The position numbers and the translations under genes are program-made. Positions 22,572-33,207 of a stretch of DNA of 64,000 nt are shown piece by piece. The DNA comes from Pieris napi. Taxonomy: Eukaryota > Arthropoda > Insecta > Lepidoptera > Pieridae. The notes under the pieces are model-generated. The model did no database searches and had not been told where the DNA came from. It saw nothing but the letters and a program-made list of their open reading frames with translations. How positions within the stretch are numbered: position 1 is the first letter of the stretch; each line of letters begins with the position of its first letter. Where the stretch lies: contig NC_062239.1 of assembly GCF_905475465.1 (NCBI RefSeq), positions 7,192,001 to 7,256,000 on the forward strand. Direction: 5' to 3'.

Positions 22572-22607
22572 TATATAGAACTATAAAAGCGAGTTATAAA
22601 TATGTAA

Positions 22608-22807
22608 ATGTCACCGTAAAATTGTAAACACCGTTAGATTGTAATCTATCTCGCAAGATTGTAATCTCTCGAAAGATTGCCAACTCAACGTACTGCACAC
22701 AATTTAACGTAATATTATTCGGTAGATTGTAATCTATCGAAGTGAAACCGTCAAATTACAATCTTAAAATTGCCAAGTTTACGGTGTTTATAATTTTACG
22801 GTGACAT
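22608..22807. mobile_element. MITE in the F-box gene 3' flank
   Basis: 200 bp with inverted ends ATGTCACCGTAAAATTGTAA and an end reading TTTTACGGTGACAT; related to 11211-11523. It starts 37 bases after the F-box stop codon. The next AATAAA (near 22807) lies beyond it, so the element may be transcribed within the 3' UTR. Confidence 0.75.
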
Positions 22808-22812
22808 ATATA

Positions 22813-23317
22813 AATAAATGACTAACATTATTAGCAATTTTAAAGATCAATTAGAATGAAAGTAAAAATACAACTTTACATTGAATGCGTAAATATATTT
22901 ATTGGAAAAGATTTTATCGATTTTCCGGTAATCCCCTATACAATTAACACAATGCTACCAGGCTTCTGTTAAGACAGACCTATTATTTGTACAGTTCATA
23001 AATTATATGTACCACAGCAGTCTAAAACATAATATCTCAATGATATTATATGATAAAGCATTGTGGACGCCGGAAACAGGATGCACTGGTGTCAGATGTT
23101 CAAGGGCTCTCAGCTCAAAGGAGGATGTTACAATTTCGGGCTCTTATCTCGAAAGCCTTGATCAATATCTCTTGACCCCGTAGATTTTATTCTAACGAAG
23201 GTTTTGAGGTTAAACTACTTAGCCGCATCGGTGGTATCCATTTGTAGGCGTTAATTATGTAATTCTATGAAGAATCACGATAATAGTGACAATAAAAATG
23301 CAATTATAAAAAAAAAA
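22813..23317. other. No gene seen
   Basis: AT-rich flank of the F-box gene; no exon or transposon end recognised. Confidence 0.4.
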
Positions 23318-23580
23318 TCCAGTGGCGCTACAACCTTTTGAAGCCTGGTCGTCAGATCTCTTAATCTGTTTCATTATCATTTGTCAATCTAATAGGCAAG
23401 TAGGTGATCGGTCTGACACACGCCGTCGACTTTTTGGGTCTAAGGCAAGCCGGTTTCCTCACGAAGCGAATGTTAAATGCGCACATAGACAGAAAGTCAA
23501 TTTGTGCACAACCGGGGATCGAATCTAAGACCTCAGTGATGAGAGTCGCACGATGAAGCCACTAGGCCAATACTGCTCTT
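23318..23580 (-). repeat. tRNA-derived SINE, family 1
   Basis: Nearly full-length minus-strand copy from AGTGGCGCTACAACCTTTTG (tail) to TGAAGCCACTAGGCCAATAC (A-box region), with the B-box GGGATCGAATC in reverse. Along with 29491-29776, one of the best copies here. Confidence 0.85.
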
Positions 23581-26340
23581 ATATTTTTTATATCGAATTA
23601 TTTTCCGAAACTCCTGCAAATATTCGCCGAGAATAAAGATAGGAACAGATTTCAAGTATTTAATAATATGTTATTACAGTGATCAAGCCTAAAGAAGCTA
23701 ATAAGTAAATTTGTTACACATAGTTTGATATAAATAACTACAGACATATTATATATACAAGTATATAATATTAAATATTTAGTAAAACAATAAAATATCT
23801 TAGGTTAGTTTGTCTAATAACTTCCCTTCAATTAAAGTGGTCAACGAACCCAAAATAATTCCTTTATAGAATCTTATTACGAACAGATGGCTTTTAAGAT
23901 AATTGGAATTTAATAATTACAGTCCCCTCATTAAGTATTTTAAAGCGAAAACCTTTTCAATAATCACTGTACTATGACATCCTCTTAATTTAATTAAACC
24001 GAGACATTTGACTGAAGAGAATCATTTAGTTAATTTCGCGTATCCGTGATTTTCGTTGTTTTGATTTGATCTATGATACTTTCGCGTGATTTATGATATA
24101 TATTTTAAATATTGCCTGGCCACCTACTGATGACATCACGAAGCATGCAGACAGCAAATGGAGGAGGCCTACGTCCAAACGATGGACCTAAAACAAGGCT
24201 GATGATTAAACTACAGACTATTTACTTCTAACTAATCCAAGATAACTGGAAAATAGTTTATGGTATTTGAACTTGGATAATTACTTGTGGTAGTACGGTT
24301 TAGTTTAATATAAATTAGTGTTTAAATGCTAAGATATACAGAAATTTTACAGTTAAATATTTATTATTATATTAAATATATTAACAAAAACTAACTGCTG
24401 TGGAGTGTGGTCTCTGGCAGAATGAGTGCTGTGGAACAGTCTGCTCCTCAGCATAATGCTGAGCCAGGGCCAATTACCATCACAGCACACACGCATTACA
24501 CACTTAAATAGTACCGATCTCTTTAAAATAAAAAAAAATGTTATCTTTCTTTGTTTTTCGATTATTGTTATGTTGTGTGTTTCTGTGTGTGTGTTTTGTT
24601 AGTAATAAATGTTATGTCTATGTTTATATTATGCGTGTTTTATAAAGCTGTTAAGAAGTATGACTGAAGGTTAGCGATGACATTGGATTAGTATAAGTTA
24701 TATGTAATTTCCGTAGTTCCATAGATTATTGACACAACTAAGTATGAAACGTACGTAAATAAGAAAAAACATTTCCTTTATTACTCTTCTGATAAATAAT
24801 GTTACCAGCTAAATAATATATTCGTATTTTCAAATCCCTGTCTTACAAATACACAGTTCTATTCAACCAAAAACCATCTCCGGTGATACATAACGTCGCC
24901 GTCCATCCATCTTGATTTGCACGTCTTGTATCACAACGCATATGGCGCGAAAATTGAAAAATTGCGACACAGATAAACAATGATAAGGAAAACACATAAT
25001 GCGAAGGATATAAATGTCCTTTACAGACGATTTATTACGTAAGTACGTAAGGTTTTTACATTTTTGTGTCTTATTTAAACCTTATGGCAAAATTATTAAT
25101 TCAAATAGACAGATTACATAGTTTAGTGGTATTGTGAATACAAAGAGATCGTTACTACAAAATGGCGGATTCATTTTTTTCAATCTACGTGTAAATGCGT
25201 GAGTGTGCGAGCGTGTCAAATTTCTATTATTCTTTAACTCCACTATTAGATTATAGGTTCAATTTTCATATATATTACGACAAAATCATTTAATAAAACT
25301 TATTTTATTTGACGATTACTATACGTTTGGTTCTTCTATATCTAACCTAAAAATCTTTGCTGGATTAAAATTGTATATATTGAAGAGTATTCTAATAGCA
25401 GCAAAATAAAAGTACAGACATTTATACATTTTCCATTTAAAGTTTATTAAAACAATATTTTGCTTCAGCTGACAGAACAGTTGTCAAAGGAAATACAAAA
25501 TCCATTATCCAATACGTTTTTGAGTCACATATAACGCTCAATCTCGGCACTGAATGTTGCCATAAATCTTCATTGTGTTTCCTAGCCTTCATGGTCGCTC
25601 CCACATCGTACTTAAATGTTTCAGACTATACAAGATGTACCTTCATACAAAAAGCCACTATATAAAAATTGTTTATTTAATATTCTCAGCTACTACTTAC
25701 AGACACGAAACGGTCAAACCTTTCCTTTTGTTGAAAACACCCCTCCAGACATGCCTCTTCGCTAAAAAAGCAAGAAAAATCACCCTTGCCTTTTTAACAA
25801 ACATGAAAACCTTTTTGACACGGACAGAATACATTTTTCAATGCAATAAAACGATTGTCCCTTTTGAATACTAAGGATACGAAAATTGCGGACAGTTCTA
25901 TACAAATTTGCGTTTAAAATGTGGGTTTTTGTGTATTATCTTGTGCCTGCAAATTATTCTGCAATTTTGTTGGATTGTCACTGTTCATTAAAATCAGTTT
26001 AGCAATTTAAGCGAGTAGGCGTGGCGAATAAATTAGAGAATCTTTTTAAAGAATTTTAAGTATTAATAATCTTGTACAAGTTATAGAAAATTTGGTGTGC
26101 ATAATATGTAATCAAGATTTAAAATCATATACATTTAACCTAATTGTAGCTATTACATAGCTATTAACATACTTTGATAAAGATAAGATAATATTTTAAT
26201 TAATTTTCAAGTTTGTATTACGGTTCTTTTCTTATTATCGGAAGACAAATTCTTTGTTCAATTAAAAAGTATTTAATTACCAACTTCATCGCCTTGGTGA
26301 AAAAAATATCTAATTTCCCGCCTTTGTAACTACGACAGTC
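23581..26340. other. Intergenic stretch with two weak retroelement remnants
   Basis: No host exon found. 24105-24215 reads like the end of a LINE protein on the plus strand (WPPTDDITKHADSKWRRPTS, several residues diverged). 24400-24515 (TGGCAGAATGAGTGCTGTGG, AGCATAATGCTGAGCCAGGG) is related, in reverse, to 61145-61222. The rest is unassigned. Confidence 0.35.
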
Positions 26341-26349
26341 TATATAAGG
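26341..26349 (+). promoter_or_regulatory. TATA box of the MBF2-like gene
   Basis: TATATAAGG, 106 bases upstream of the start codon, a plausible distance for a short 5' UTR. The bases just before the ATG (TTTTTTAATTGTTATAG) look like a 3' splice site, so a small 5' UTR intron is possible. Confidence 0.5.
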
Positions 26350-26454
26350 TCATTTTCTTTTTTAAAAAGTTAATTGACGTTCGTCGTGCTGGCATATTGA
26401 CTGTTTTACTTGCATATTCTAAATTTAAATTTATTGTTTTTTAATTGTTATAGC

Positions 26455-27438
26455 ATGAAGGTCTTATTGTATTTATTTGTGATTGCTGTTTTTGTGTTTG
26501 TGGAATGTAAACATACATTTATGGGCTCGAATGTGTTTCGACCTCTGTTACTTCATCGGAATGTTCGGTATTCCTCCAACTTGTGGAGAAAACGCGTGGA
26601 AAATTTCACTTACACAATACCTACTAGCTCATACTATAGACCGACTATCCAGGTAAGTTTAGTTTTAAATTGACTTGGTGAATAAAATAAATAAAAATAC
26701 GAAGACACTTATAGACCGATCCTTTCAGGCTCGGCCAATATTGTTATTTTTTTATTTAATTAATAATATGTAGTAGATTCATTAACACAATTATTGTAGC
26801 TGTTTAAAAAGAAAATTATTGTAATAATTATAAAAACTTTTAGTCGTATTTATATTTGTATGAAACGAAACATTTGAACAAATATGCAGTGAACATTATT
26901 TATTTAAATGACATCGTTATTTCTTATTTTGTTACAATTTGTTAATTTCTTATTTAACCTTGAAGCACATGCGGGCAGCAAGATGACGCATTTGTCTCCT
27001 GAACACTTCTGTTAGTTTTAAATTTGTAAAAAAAATTACTATTTCAAAATAAAATGTTACGATAAATAATAATCTAACTTCTAATATATAAAAGTCATAT
27101 TTTTAACAATTAAACTTATTTTTGTCTATAAAACGGCAAATCTATGATTATTTAATACATACAATAAATAACAACAACACAGTTTCGAATATTTTAGCGT
27201 CATATGACTGGTCGCTCTTTTGTTTTTTTTGAAAATGCTATAGGTGTGATAAGGATAAAACATTTCATATACTTCACTGTTTCACATATAATTTCAGGGA
27301 ATATTGGCGTATGATTTGACCAACTCCAGCGCAACAGCAAACGTCACTCAAGGGGGGATCGGCTTTCAATTTGTGACGCTACGAATGAAGAGTGATAAAA
27401 ACCGAGAAATAAATTATGATATTTATATCTATGGTTAA
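26455..27438 (+). CDS. MBF2-like small secreted protein, two exons
   Basis: Exons 26455-26652 and 27298-27438, GTAAGT donor and TTTCAG acceptor, phase 0; 112 aa. The start MKVLLYLFVIAVFVFVEC is a clear signal peptide. The C-terminal exon carries GGIGFQFVTLRMKS followed by NREINYDIYIYG, which fits the conserved end of the MBF2 / insect 'salivary secreted peptide' family (GG-[VI]-G … [VI]-T-[IL]-x-x-K-S … I-N-[FY]-x-[IV]-x-[IV]-Y). Family members are abundant secreted proteins in insects; a co-activator role was proposed for the silkworm founder. The mature part has no cysteine. AATAAA at 27471 is a fitting poly(A) signal. The function of this copy is unknown. Confidence 0.7.
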
Positions 27439-27621
27439 TGTAATTATAAATAAGTACAAATAAAAAAAACAATAAATTGAGGACTGTATGTAATCACAAT
27501 TCGTTATCCAAAATTAAATACTTAGTTACCTAAGTAAGTATATAAAGTTAAAAAAAGAATAAATCTTGTCGAATTTTTTGCTTTTTAATTATTCACGCAA
27601 GACAGCTGACCATCTTCTTTC

Positions 27622-27683
27622 TTGAAAAAACAAATGACCACGAAACAGATACAGAAAAAGACCCAGACCTAAAAGGATATTAT
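27622..27683 (+). repeat. SINE family 1 tail fragment
   Basis: AAAAAACAAATGACCACGAA, then ACAGATACAGAAA and GACCCAGACCTAAAAGG, match the 3' part of SINE family 1. Confidence 0.6.
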
Positions 27684-28204
27684 TCCTGTACTTTATTTAC
27701 CTATATTCCAACGCATTGCGTGTAACTTAAACCTTGTAATAATTTATTATCTGTTTTTTAATCTCCGCTATTAGCATAGATATATAAAAAAAATATTCAT
27801 TAGAAGTATCATTTGAAAATGTGAAATATTAAAAATAATTTAAGATACCATAAAGTATTAATGTCAATATTATGTACCATTAAAATAATTAATAATAATA
27901 ATTATTATTCTCTGTTTCCTTTATAGGCACATCCTTATTCGCCGGAAATTAAACCTAGTCCCTAATATCGTAGTCCCAAAGATACTGAAGTAAATAAAAA
28001 GTTCAGTTCTTAAATAAAAAAATAAATCTATAGGTATATATAAATTCGTCTGATATTTTCCTAACTCCATCCTTACAATAAACAAATAGCAAAAAACCAA
28101 CTTCGTAGATAGCATGTGACAGACTGACAGTCGTAACGTTCCGAATTTACACCGTATTTGTATGAGAATTTTTCTTAAAATAAACCGTAGCCATTAGTAT
28201 AGGA

Positions 28205-28505
28205 AAAAAATACTTTTACAAAATGCGTCCTTTGAGAGCGTCCTAAGCACGGTGCGAGAAAGAAGGGAATTGCGACGTGGAAGAAGATGGGTCTCGTGCT
28301 AGGCTATCAATCCTAGAGTAGATACAGGCCGGTGAACTCGACCTACCCCAGCGCCTTTGAATGCGGCAGTGCGGTAGACACCCATGACCCAAGGAGGTTT
28401 TATTGCTCACCCGGTTCTCTGAGTAGCAGTGAGTTTACCTGGAGACAGCTTAGTCCCAGGTACCGTGCTTATTGTAGCGTAGGGCATACGAAGCCGTAAT
28501 ATTAA
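28205..28505. other. GC-rich non-coding block of unknown nature
   Basis: About 300 bp with markedly higher GC than its surroundings (for example GGTGAACTCGACCTACCCCA, CTGAGTAGCAGTGAGTTTAC, TTAGTCCCAGGTACCGTGC). No open frame of useful length on either strand, and no recognised RNA or transposon motif. It could be a diverged repeat, a structured RNA or an exon of a non-coding transcript. Confidence 0.3.
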
Positions 28506-28582
28506 CCCGTAAATAAGAAATATATTAAAAATCTTGCGAGTTCGGTTATATTGTGTAAATATAGTTTATATAAATCAAAATA

Positions 28583-28668
28583 AATCAGTGGCGCTACAAC
28601 CTCTTTTGGTCTGGGCCTCAGATTTCGGAATCTGTTTCATAATCATTTTTCAATCTAATAGGCAACAA
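28583..28668 (-). repeat. SINE family 1 tail fragment
   Basis: AATCAGTGGCGCTACAACCT, TCTGGGCCTCAGATTTC and CAATCTAATAGGCAA match the 3' half of SINE family 1 in reverse; the head is missing. Confidence 0.75.
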
Positions 28669-28693
28669 TTTTGCAATTTCGTGATCTCTATTA

Positions 28694-29032
28694 GGCCCAG
28701 CACTCATGGTGAAACGCAACTGCAACGAAACTGCAACTACTAGTTACTTTTGAGTTACATTTGAGTTTATGCCATAGATACCTTTGAGAGACAACACACG
28801 TCGCAACTAGTTTGAAACCGGTTTGAAACGCGTTGCAGATCAGTTGCTTTGAAACCAGCGTGCAGGAAACTCGTGTCGGATTTGGTTCTGTCTGGTCTCA
28901 AAATCGGAATGATTGTGACTAATTTCATCATATTTAGGTTGCGGCGTATGTGGAAAACGTTTGAAACTGGTTTCAAACCTATAATTTCAAAAGGGTTTCG
29001 TTGCAGTTGCGTTTCACCATGTGTGCTGGGCC
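28694..29032. mobile_element. PIF/Harbinger-type MITE with TTA target duplication
   Basis: 339 bp. The inverted ends are GGCCCAGCACTCATGGTGAA and TTCACCATGTGTGCTGGGCC, flanked on both sides by TTA (28691-28693 and 29033-29035). The 3-bp TWA duplication plus G-rich inverted ends is the hallmark of PIF/Harbinger. The two small ORFs inside show no recognisable domain. Confidence 0.8.
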
Positions 29033-29490
29033 TTAGTGATAAACTAGGTATGTCAGTCTCTAAGGCAACATTGTTTTGCTTTACAAAATAATGAGTATTA
29101 TCAGTTGTCTAATTGCCACCCTTCTGTGTAATCAGACACAAAACATTTACCGTTAATTCTTAGCTATAAAACAAATTATAAATACTTTTGACGCTGTCAA
29201 GCCATAGAGTCCGTGGAGTACCTTCAAAAAAAGAAACATAATTCTATATTATAAAAAATCAAGTCCAAAGGAAATAACATACTCGAATTGCCAGTTGAGT
29301 GGTCAACCAGCATCAAGAACTGGGAAGAAAATATGGAATAAGCTACAGGACAAATGTATTGGAATTATAATTCACACCATTGCTTGCAAACTATTGTCTA
29401 TTGATAGTCGTTTTTTGTCGGATAATTATAAAACGGCATATAGATATTACCTATCACTAGTTTTTAGTCTAATACATAAACTGTACTTGA

Positions 29491-29776
29491 CAGTGTTGGT
29501 CTAGTGGCTTCAGCGCGCGAGTCTCATCCCTGAGGTCGTAGGTTCAATCCCCGGCTGTGCACCAATGGACTTTCTATCCATGTGCGCATTTAACATTTGC
29601 TCGAACGGGGAAGGGAAACATCGTGAGGAAACCGACATGTCTTAGACCCAAAAAGTCGACGGTGTGTGTCAGGCACAGCAGGCTGATCACCTACTTGCCT
29701 ATTAGATTGACAAATGATCATGATACAGAAATCTGAGGCCCAGACCTAAAAAGGTTGTAGCATCACTATTTATTTA
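29491..29776 (+). repeat. tRNA-derived SINE, family 1, near full length
   Basis: Reads CAGTGTTGGTCTAGTGGCTT (A-box region), GTAGGTTCAATCCCC (B-box), CACCAATGGACTTTCTATCC, AAAAAGTCGACGGTGTGTGT, CTGATCACCTACTTGCCTAT and CAGACCTAAAAAGGTTGTAG. A good reference copy for the family in this window. Confidence 0.9.
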
Positions 29777-30103
29777 ATTGTCTCTGGAGGATGTTCGGTG
29801 TAAGTGTAGCCCACATGTCATTTTGCAGGCGAACGCTGCGTCGCCGCAGGAGCTTCCGAAATAGAATCCAGCCAAAAGTTGGTTTTTAGAATATTTCACA
29901 TTCTGCGGCCAACGTTAATCAAAATGCAAGTTGCGCTGCAATTCGGTGTCATAGGTTAAATTAGTTTTTGCAAGATAAATAATTATATCACGGGTGTTCT
30001 TAATGGAGAATAAAGTTGTAGATTTTGCTTACTTATGTTGCGTTTTTATATAAATTGACATATCAAGACCAGATTATTATATATTAATGCCGTATATTTA
30101 ATT

Positions 30104-30225
30104 TTTATTTATTTATTAACACTTCGTTGCAATATACATAAATATAGTACAATTAAAGTAATTCAATAGAAAGGAGGGCAACTGGCGGCTTTATCGCTTT
30201 AGAGGTATCTCTTCCAGGCAACCTG
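30104..30225 (-). repeat. LINE 3' tail, type B
   Basis: In reverse it reads GGTTGCCTGGAAGAGATACC, AAAGCGATAAAGCCGCCAG, TTGCCCTCC … GCAACGAAGTGTTAATAAAT, ending in A-rich repeats. Related plus-strand copies lie at 41319-41425 and 61809-61925. I take it as the 3' end of a non-LTR element or a SINE derived from one. Confidence 0.6.
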
Positions 30226-31674
30226 AAAAAAAATAAGATAAGGTGAGCGCAAGAAGTGCAGAACTACACAAGATAGTTATCTAGACAATACTTATGGAAT
30301 AAAACAAAAATGTATATTGTCTTTGAATTATATATTTAATATAATTTCCCGCGTATTTTCTGTAGAGCTTTATACGTAGCAGTAGGCTTTAAAACTCTAA
30401 TAAGTAGTGATCCTCAGATTCAGAGTCGAGACTGAAGTTGGGATTTAGAAACCAGACATACATATGACATTTATAACGGGAGTCTAATGAGCGCTAATGC
30501 CATATTCTTATAATAAAATCAAAAATAATCTCGTTTTGAACGATGCCAAATATGACAGTCTTCATAAAAAAAATGAAATTCCCTTTAAACAAGATTTTTG
30601 ACGTTAGAAGTTTGACGTTCCAGATTGTAGGCTTAGTATTGTTTCTTAGTTACCCTTACTTATGACTTCAGTTTGCCAAAAACGTATTACATTTTTAGAA
30701 GAAATATTTTACAATTATGTGTAGTATAATTGTAAAATCTAAGTGCAAGTCCAAAATTACAATCAAATCTGGACTCGTGAAATCAATCCTTTATATTCTG
30801 AGCTTGCAAATATTAAAGCAATTTAGCACCTAAACAGATTACAATAGGGGTAAATTTACAATAGCACTTAAAGTTCCCAAATATGTTTGTTCATATACAA
30901 ACCATGTGAACGCTATCGCTACTAACATAAATTAACTAGCAAACTTTAAATTGACTTCAGTTCTGAAGCCACACAATACAGGTATATGTATCTTATGATA
31001 TCGCTGTAACTAATAATAGTCAATAAATTTTCACTTAAGATTAAATCTTTATAGCATAATTAAAGCCCATGGAATCCTCAGAGCAAGTAGTCACGGGCCC
31101 CTTAATATATATTGATATATATTATATAAATTACCCCTTTATGATAATTACATACATATATGCTTTATATTAAAACTCTAAATAAGTTATGAAATGACTT
31201 TCCCAAAATCTCCTTTAAAATCGAATTCGTATTTCGTAACCATGAGCCAGTCTAAGATATTAGTATTACTATATATATATTATTACGATATGTTAAAAAA
31301 AATATTACTTGTTTTTTCTATTTACATAAGTACTTGGACGGTACGATACGGTGAAGATCTAAGAAATGGGAACATTCGGGTGGCGGGTTGTAGCGCCGCT
31401 GGATTATTATAAGGTACTTGTTATTTTATTACAATTCTATACTTTCGGCCAAGTCATGCATTTTAATATTATATAAATAGGTTAATAATACCTTATTTAT
31501 GAATTCAATAGGAGTTGTTATTGTTCTTTACATACGTTACATAGCATTGTTTCAGATTTTTCACGCACGTAGTATGTTATCAGTTTTAATTGTCCTATTA
31601 ATATTGTTTATTATGAAACAATTTGTTACGTATATATGTTTTGTATGAAAATTATATTATTGATTTAAATATTT
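30226..31674. other. No gene seen
   Basis: AT-rich intergenic sequence; no convincing exon, splice pair or transposon terminus. Confidence 0.4.
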
Positions 31675-31885
31675 ACCGGCGTATCTCATCTTTGAGGACG
31701 TAGGTTGGAACCCCGGTGCATCAATGGACTTTCTATATGTGAGGAAAAAGAGCTTTAGAAACAAAAGACAATGACGTGTGTTGGGTACAGAAGGATAATT
31801 TATCTACTTGCCTATTAGAAAAAACAAATGATCACGAACAGAAATCTGAAGCCAACATTCATAGCCTTTGGCGCCACTAGTTTTT
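31675..31885 (+). repeat. Degenerate SINE family 1 copy
   Basis: Retains GTAGGTTGGAACCCCGG (damaged B-box), TCAATGGACTTTCTATATG, CTACTTGCCTATTAGAAAA and a CAGAAATCTGAAGCC tail; about 70 bases of the middle are missing or diverged. Confidence 0.7.
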
Positions 31886-32222
31886 ATTACTTAACCGTTG
31901 ATTTTAAAATGAAAAAAGTTAGTGTAATTTGCCTTTTAAAGAATTTTTAAGAATAGATAATGATTAGGTACTCAAGCAACTTAGCGAAGAATTTAGAAAA
32001 ATCACCTTTTACCCAAACCATTTATTTAAAACTCAATATACCTACCACACTTCTTTTAATCTGTCGTTAGCTTATCGGACATTTTATTAATACTTTAAAA
32101 AGTCATGTCAATACAGACGACTCTGAATACCTTACAGGATATAATCAATATAGCGTTTCACCTATTTCACGTGAAATTGTCTTGTCTGCTCTAATCCTAC
32201 AATCAGTACGATGATGTCATTA

Positions 32223-32387
32223 CCCTGCCTTACGATTCTGTAACTCACATTTCGAACTCTCACAGCGGCTTTCGCAACGGCGGTTGCGCTCAAATCAGTC
32301 GTGAAGCAGTAATTTTATGATTTGGCATTCTGATAAGGAGGGAGCTTGTAGTTTGTTGTTTAGAGTGAGTTACAGAATCGCAAGGCT
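32223..32387. mobile_element. Short MITE related to 43677-43921
   Basis: Shares CGATTCTGTAACTCAC, GCGGCTTTCGCAACGGCGGT and AATCAGTCGTGAAG with the left arm of 43677-43921, and ends GAGTGAGTTACAGAATCGCA as an inverted match of its start. The second arm is largely deleted. Confidence 0.65.
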
Positions 32388-32568
32388 GAATTGCGTTAAC
32401 AAACTATTTCTACCGCTAAAGATACTTCTCTAGAACCACTAGAACCTTCAGTGTTAACATTGGTTAAGGATTTTTTCTTTTAGAGTCGGAGGAAGAGCGC
32501 AACATCCTTCCTCCATATGCTATATTAGTGTTTTGTTCGTACACCTCTTATTAAAAAAATAAATAAAT

Positions 32569-33147
32569 CAGTGGCGCTACAACCTTTTTAGGGCCTCAGA
32601 TTTCTGTATCTGTTTCATGATCATTTGTCAATCTAATAGGCAAATAGCTTATCAGCCTCCTGTGCCTCACATACTCCGTCGAATTTTTAGGTCTAAAGCA
32701 ATCCAGTTTTTTTTTAATATAAAACAGGGGGCAAACGGGCAGGAGGCTCACCTGATGTTAAGTGATACCACCGCCCTTGGACACTCTCAATGCCAGAGGG
32801 CTCGCGAGTGCGTTGCCGGCCTTTTAAGAATTGGTACGCTCTTTTCTTGAAGGACCCTAAGTCGAATTGGTTCGGAAATACTTCAGTGGGCAACTGGTTC
32901 CACATAGTGGTGGTGCGCGGCTAAAACTGCCTTGAAAAACGCTCAGTTGTGGAACGGCGGACGTCGAGGTGATACGGGTGGAATTTCGTATTCTGTCTCT
33001 ACGTCCGATGATGAAACTCAGCTGCAGGTATTAATCCCAACAACTCCTCTGAACACTCTCCATGGTAAATGCGGTAGAAGATGCAGAGAGACCCCACATC
33101 TCTACGCAACGATGTTTTCCTTCACCGTTCGAGCGAATGTTAAATAA
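32569..33147 (-). repeat. SINE family 1 split by a LINE insertion
   Basis: The tail half (AATCAGTGGCGCTACAACCT … GTCTAAAGCAATCCAG) lies at 32569-32707. The SINE resumes at about 33110 with ATGTTTTCCTTCACCGTTCG, then AGCGAATGTTAAAT. The 400 bases between are a LINE 3' fragment in the same orientation. The LINE is therefore the younger insertion. Confidence 0.75.
32708..33109 (-). mobile_element. LINE 3' fragment (CR1/jockey-like) nested in a SINE
   Basis: Minus strand. It encodes the last residues of a LINE reverse transcriptase protein, MWNQLPTEVFPNQFDLGSFK then KRAYQFLKGRQRT, homologous to the C-terminus of the ORF at 33274-35067, followed by a 3' UTR (TGGTATCACTTAACATCAGG, GCCCGTTTGCCCCCTG) and A-rich tail. 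It is 5' truncated. Confidence 0.75.
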
Positions 33148-33176
33148 ATTAAAAACACATCTTAATACGGTTTAGA

Positions 33177-33177
<1 letters not shown>

Positions 33178-33207
<30 letters not shown>

